Positions 5,584-9,000 of a stretch of 9,000 bases of DNA are shown here, in pieces. The stretch spans positions 1 to 9,000 of the forward strand of contig CALEMO010000268.1 in NCBI GenBank assembly GCA_937910825.1, written 5' to 3'. This DNA comes from an uncultured Solirubrobacterales bacterium (GTDB taxonomy: Bacteria > Actinomycetota > Thermoleophilia > Solirubrobacterales > 70-9). The notes beneath the pieces are model-generated. The model was not told the origin of the DNA. It ran no database searches and saw nothing but the letters and a program-made list of their open reading frames with translations. Numbering within the stretch: the stretch's first letter is position 1; each line of letters starts with the position of its first letter. The position numbers were made by a program, and so were the translations under genes.

Positions 5584-6522
5584 TCAGGCGACGGCGTCGA
5601 CGGCCATGGCCACGAAAAGCAGCGCCAGGTAGGCGAGGGAGTAAAGGTAGGTACGAAGGGTCAGCTCCGGCGAAGGATTGCGCCAGAGCGCAAAAGAGAA
5701 GGCAAAGAAAATGGCTCCCAGGACGATCGCCGAGGCCAGGTAGAAGCCGTCGAGAAGGCCGGTGCAATAGGGGCCCGCGGTGAAGCCGATCATGAAGATC
5801 GTGTAGATCAGGATCTGTCGGCGTGTGGCCGCGTCTCCCTTGACTACGGGCAGCATCGGTACTCCGGTGCGCACATAGTCATCCTTGATCATCAGTGAAA
5901 GCGCCCAGAAGTGGGGAGGCGTCCAGAAGAAGACGATCAGGAACGGCCAGAGTGCTTCCAGGGTCAGGGAGCCGGTGGCCGCGGCCCAGCCGACAAGCGG
6001 CGGCACCGCGCCTGCGCTGCCACCGATCACGATGTTCTGAGGCGTGATCGGCTTCAGCCAGAGTGTGTAGAGGAAGACGTATCCGAGCAGGCCGAGCATG
6101 GCCAGGCCGGCAGCCAGCAGGTTGACCGTGATCCAGAGCTGGAAAAAGGCGATTACGCCAAGCGAAATGCCGAAGATCAGGCCATGGATGGGAGGTATGC
6201 GACCGTTGGCCAGCGGTCGCGCGCTGGTCCTCGCCATGTTGGCGTCGCGCTTGCGGTCGATGTAGTGGTTGATCGCCCCTGCTCCGCCGGCGGCCATGTA
6301 GCCACCGAGCATCGTCCAGAGGATGGTCGACAGCGCGGGGCCGGAAGGATCGGCCACGAACATCGTGGCGACGGTGGTCAGCAGCAGCAGGCTGATCACT
6401 CGAGGCTTGGTCAAGGTGATGTAGTCACGGATCACCGACATGCCCGCAGCGACAGGGCTTACGGGGTTGGGTTCAACTGTCTGGGATACGCGCGGGGCGC
6501 GCGCACCGGCGCTGCCGATCAT
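5584..6522 (-). CDS. ctaB: Protoheme IX farnesyltransferase (heme O synthase)
   Basis: A 312-residue UbiA-family prenyltransferase with about nine membrane helices that transfers a farnesyl group from farnesyl diphosphate to heme B, making heme O. The first Asp-rich motif is NHYIDRKRD (85-93: Asn85, Asp89, Asp93), followed by the family segment RTSARPL. The second is KDDYVRTGVPMLPVV (213-227), preceded by FFWTPPHFWALSL. All key residues appear intact. ATG at 6522 lies 3 bases after the ctaD-like stop (TGA CCC ATG), indicating translational coupling. This start gives a 27-residue hydrophilic extension before the usual start region at Met28. Product heme O is the substrate of CtaA, encoded at 2909-3826. 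Presence in an operon with ligand-poor oxidase subunits is notable: the heme pathway is intact while the apparent oxidase is not. Confidence 0.95.
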   Translation of the reverse strand: MIGSAGARAPRVSQTVEPNPVSPVAAGMSVIRDYITLTKPRVISLLLLTTVATMFVADPSGPALSTILWTMLGGYMAAGGAGAINHYIDRKRDANMARTSARPLANGRIPPIHGLIFGISLGVIAFFQLWITVNLLAAGLAMLGLLGYVFLYTLWLKPITPQNIVIGGSAGAVPPLVGWAAATGSLTLEALWPFLIVFFWTPPHFWALSLMIKDDYVRTGVPMLPVVKGDAATRRQILIYTIFMIGFTAGPYCTGLLDGFYLASAIVLGAIFFAFSFALWRNPSPELTLRTYLYSLAYLALLFVAMAVDAVA

Positions 6523-6525
6523 GGG

Positions 6526-8223
6526 TCAGGCTACCGGCTGCGGCTCGTCGGCTGTTGCGCTGGCATCGGAATCCTGGCGAGCGAGGGCATCGCGGATGTC
6601 GCGCATCGGCTGGGTGCTCCTGACGTCGGGCAGCACATCGAAATTGTGCTCGACCGGCGGTGACAGAGTCAGCCACTCGAGCGAATCGCCGCGCCACGGA
6701 TCGGGGGTGGCCGGCGTCCCTTCGGAACGGCTGCGGACCAGATTGCCGATGGCCATGATCACGCCGATGAAGAGGATCAGCGTTCCGATCAGGGATACGA
6801 GGTTGAAGAAGTCATACCCGGCCCCCGACATGTAACGGTAAGAGTCAGTTACCTGACCTTCAACGCCGGCACCGAAAAGCGGCACCAGGGCGATCAGGGC
6901 ACCGGCCAACATCACACCGAATGAAATCTTCGCCCGGTCCTCATTGAGCATGCGGCCGGTCATTTTCGGGTACCAGTAGCTGACCGCCGCAAGGCCGCCG
7001 AAGAGGGAGAAACCGATCAGCGCAAAATGAGTCGCCGCCCAGGAGTCGTAGGTGTGTTGAAGCTGCGTCCCGACTGCGATGGTCGACTGCGCGAGCTCGG
7101 CGGCCAGACCGATCGAAGCCAGCGAAAGCGCGCCCAGCGCGTACCTGAACGGCGCCCTCATATGGAAATCACTTGCGGCGACGGTAGCGATCAGGTTGTA
7201 AAAGATCAGGCCGAACGGCACGATCAGGGAGATCGACATCAGCATCGCGTAGTACTTCCAGCCGCTGGGCAGCGGGGCGGTGATCATGTTCTGGGTCCAG
7301 GCGAGGGTGCCGATTACGGCAATCGCGACCAGTGAGCCGATCACCACGCCCCGGTTCAGCAACTGGCGCCTGGTAAACGTCTGGACGATCTCACCGATCG
7401 CGGCGAGGAACGCGATTGCTACTGCCATGTAGCTGGCGGTGAAGAATATATAGCTCATGTGCTGCCAGAGCAGGGGGGAACCGCCGGCGCCGCCTGCGAA
7501 AAATGTCCCGCCGAGCTGACGGTCGATCATCAGCATCGTCAGCGCGGCCAGCATTATCGGGGCCACTATCGTTACCAGCCAGCTGACGATCGCCGCGGCC
7601 CAGACGAATATCGGAGCCCGCCGCCAGACCATGCCGGGGGCGCGCAGGTTGTGGAGCGTGGTCAGCAGGTCGATCGAGAGCAGCAGCAACCCGAGAACGA
7701 TCAGGCCGGTCGAAGCGATCCAGACGTCAACACCGTTGTTCGGTGTGAAGGAAAATTCGGACAGCGGCGGCAGGGGATTGATCCCGGCTTCCGGTGGCGT
7801 AAACAGGAAGGATGCGTAGAGGGTCAGTCCACCGAACAGGAACAGCCAGAGTCCGGTCTGGGCGACCCTCGGCAGGGCGGTGCCGCGGGCTCCGATCTGC
7901 AGGGGCACCACGTAGAAGAAAAGTCCGACGATCAAGGGCAGAGCAAAAAGGAAGATCGCGGTTTCGCCATAGACGGAAAGCAGCCGGTCGAAGGTGACCG
8001 CGTCGAGGAAACTGTTGTTGGGCACCGCAAGCTGGATCCTGAGCAGCAGCAGCTCCAGGGCAGCGAGGAAAAGCGACCCGAAGGCCGTCGAAATCAGGAT
8101 CATGCCGATCGACTTGTGATCGGGACTTGTCGCCAGCTGGGTCCAGCGCGCGCGCTGGACCCAGCCTGCTTTGGCCGAGACTTCCGGGCGGGTAGGTGGC
8201 ATGGTTGTCGGGAAGCTGCTCAT
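6526..8223 (-). CDS. Cytochrome c oxidase subunit I homologue lacking nearly all heme and CuB ligands
   Basis: A 565-residue, about 12-helix protein that follows the family-A subunit I scaffold: SPDHKSIGMI (33-42), PLQIGARG (107-114), RAPGMVW (194-200), PLLWQHM (250-256), YWYPKMTGRML (416-426), LEWLTLSPPVEHNF (515-528). Ungapped comparison with the remembered consensus gives these substitutions: Tyr85 for the heme a His in the MHGT motif; Thr262, Ser264 and Met266 for His, Glu and Tyr of GHPEVY; Gln311-Asn312 for the CuB His pair; Ile340 for the K-channel Lys; Ala397 for the heme a3 His; Gly114 for the D-channel Asp; Ser461-Tyr462 for the propionate Arg pair. Only His399, the second heme a ligand, remains, 18 residues before Trp417 as expected. 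Normal O2 reduction is therefore very unlikely. The ATG overlaps the ctaC-like stop (ATGA). A retained non-catalytic or re-purposed subunit is the best reading; automatic annotation would call it ctaD. Confidence 0.9.
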   Translation of the reverse strand: MSSFPTTMPPTRPEVSAKAGWVQRARWTQLATSPDHKSIGMILISTAFGSLFLAALELLLLRIQLAVPNNSFLDAVTFDRLLSVYGETAIFLFALPLIVGLFFYVVPLQIGARGTALPRVAQTGLWLFLFGGLTLYASFLFTPPEAGINPLPPLSEFSFTPNNGVDVWIASTGLIVLGLLLLSIDLLTTLHNLRAPGMVWRRAPIFVWAAAIVSWLVTIVAPIMLAALTMLMIDRQLGGTFFAGGAGGSPLLWQHMSYIFFTASYMAVAIAFLAAIGEIVQTFTRRQLLNRGVVIGSLVAIAVIGTLAWTQNMITAPLPSGWKYYAMLMSISLIVPFGLIFYNLIATVAASDFHMRAPFRYALGALSLASIGLAAELAQSTIAVGTQLQHTYDSWAATHFALIGFSLFGGLAAVSYWYPKMTGRMLNEDRAKISFGVMLAGALIALVPLFGAGVEGQVTDSYRYMSGAGYDFFNLVSLIGTLILFIGVIMAIGNLVRSRSEGTPATPDPWRGDSLEWLTLSPPVEHNFDVLPDVRSTQPMRDIRDALARQDSDASATADEPQPVA

Positions 8224-9000
8224 TGTGTCCCTACTGAGTCCTTTGCTGCGGCTGTCACTTGGACTTTTTCCTGCCGATCCTTGACTCTGGCCTGCGGGCG
8301 CTTGTCAGTGACCGGTCCGTTCGGTGTTCTGAGGACGGAGTCCTGCGCTTCCTGGATCTCCAGGGCCTGGCGCTTGACGAACGCTTCGTAGGTGGCCGGT
8401 GTCACTACTTCGACCCTCGCCTCCATTGTCGAATAACCCTGGCCGGAGAAAATCGATGATACGCCGGTGTGCACGCCCTCTTTGTCCGCGCGGAAATAGA
8501 CCGTGTTGGTGCGGCCCGGGACCGCGTCGGCCTTGCCGGTCAGAGACGGAACGTTCCAGCCGTGGATCACGTCAGCGGATACGAGCTTCAGGGCCACGGT
8601 CACGCCGGCCGGCACGACCAACCGGTGAAAAGTGAAGGCACCATTCGGATAGTTGAATCGCCAGAGCCACTGTTGTCCGGTGGCAACGATCTCCAGCTGT
8701 TTGTTCTCGTTGACATCCGCGACCGTCTCGGCGCTGGCGGGCACGACACGGGACTGGTCGGAGAAGACGGTCGCCGTCACGAAGATCGCAAGGGCGATTA
8801 CACCCAGTCCGATTCCGACCTTGAGCTGGTTGCCGCTGCCGGGATCCGCGCCACTGTCGGTATGCCTGGTGCGGGGGCGGAAGGCCCGCAGCAACGCGAG
8901 GTTGACCACGACGATGCCGACGACGATCACGGCGAGGATGATCCAGTGAAGGGTGTTCGCGTCTTCGATTCCCGGTGAACCCGCTTCAGGGTTGATCGAG
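8220..9000 (-). CDS. Cytochrome c oxidase subunit II homologue lacking the CuA site (5' end outside window)
   Basis: The frame stays open to the right edge, so the start lies beyond the window; about 259 residues are visible. The part nearest the edge reads INPEAGSPGIEDANTLHW, a subunit II signature, then helix 1, helix 2 (LKVGIGLGVIALAIF), and a cupredoxin domain with QQWLWRFNYP, VIHGWNVPSL and VPGRTNTVYF. In the CuA loop the consensus GQCAEFCGLQHAYM appears as GVSSIFSGQGYSTM. Both Cys are Ser (codons 8457-8459 and 8445-8447), the Glu is Ile, and the second His is Tyr (8433-8435). The first His (in VIHGW) and the Met are kept. CuA cannot form normally. A charged tail of about 50 residues follows the cupredoxin domain, with no cytochrome c fusion. 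The stop overlaps the ctaD-like start, so both subunits are coupled. Confidence 0.9.
   Translation of the reverse strand, partial: SINPEAGSPGIEDANTLHWIILAVIVVGIVVVNLALLRAFRPRTRHTDSGADPGSGNQLKVGIGLGVIALAIFVTATVFSDQSRVVPASAETVADVNENKQLEIVATGQQWLWRFNYPNGAFTFHRLVVPAGVTVALKLVSADVIHGWNVPSLTGKADAVPGRTNTVYFRADKEGVHTGVSSIFSGQGYSTMEARVEVVTPATYEAFVKRQALEIQEAQDSVLRTPNGPVTDKRPQARVKDRQEKVQVTAAAKDSVGTQ

Noticed and set aside
5911..6663. 250-aa + strand open frame opposite ctaB
   Set aside because: Same antisense character; it spans the ctaB/ctaD-like junction and has no recognisable domain.
6526..8223. Ligand losses in the ctaD-like gene as sequencing or frameshift errors
   Set aside because: The substitutions are spread over five separate helices, in frame, with conserved flanks of correct spacing; isolated errors could not produce this pattern.
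6526..8223. Assignment as cbb3 oxidase or nitric oxide reductase subunit
   Set aside because: Those families keep the active-site His ligands, and the C-terminal LEW..SPPVEHNF block and overall spacing are of family-A subunit I type.
7459..8391. 310-aa + strand open frame opposite the ctaD-like and ctaC-like genes
   Set aside because: Its Gln/Glu/Gly/Arg-rich, low-complexity translation is the antisense of hydrophobic membrane codons in GC-rich DNA; no domain is seen, and the minus-strand genes are clear.
1..9000. tRNA or rRNA genes, CRISPR arrays, insertion sequences, att sites
   Set aside because: No repeat-spacer pattern, transposase, terminal repeats or RNA-gene signatures were seen in reading either strand.

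Overview
The window is a high-GC, densely packed piece of bacterial chromosome built around cytochrome c oxidase (cox/cta) genes. High GC, GTG and TTG starts, the actinobacterial look of CtaA and CtaE, and hairpins without U-tracts suggest a deep-branching actinobacterium, perhaps of the Thermoleophilia/Solirubrobacterales type. That placement is inference; no rRNA or marker gene is present.

Layout. The + strand opens with the 3' part of ctaE (oxidase subunit III), then a 75-aa two-helix membrane protein. Converging on these is a minus-strand series, read from right to left from 4592: a diheme cytochrome c lipoprotein, heme A synthase (ctaA), a MOFRL-family glycerate 2-kinase, and a metallo-beta-lactamase-fold protein that has lost its central segment, including the HxHxDH zinc motif. 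Divergent from the cytochrome c gene is a + strand gene for a stand-alone two-CBS-domain protein with a very strong Shine-Dalgarno. The right half is a tight minus-strand operon: ctaC-like (running off the right edge), ctaD-like (ATGA overlap), ctaB (3-bp gap), a 37-aa single-helix microprotein and a 97-aa two-helix protein.

Main discovery. The ctaD-like and ctaC-like products keep the subunit I and II frameworks, but nearly all cofactor ligands are substituted. In subunit I, ungapped alignment with the remembered family-A consensus puts Tyr85 at a heme a His, Thr262, Gln311 and Asn312 at the three CuB His, Met266 at the cross-linked Tyr and Ala397 at the heme a3 His; only His399 remains. In subunit II both CuA cysteines are Ser and the second His is Tyr. 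Matching losses in two translationally coupled, full-frame genes point to a retained, remodelled oxidase-like complex that cannot be a normal O2 reductase, not to random decay. The heme O and heme A synthases nearby appear intact. They, the diheme cytochrome and CtaE could serve a conventional oxidase encoded to the left of the window, this complex, or both.

Other points of interest are the internally deleted MBL protein, the 37-aa microprotein, a CtaA with Asn at one conserved His position, and several hairpins at gene ends.
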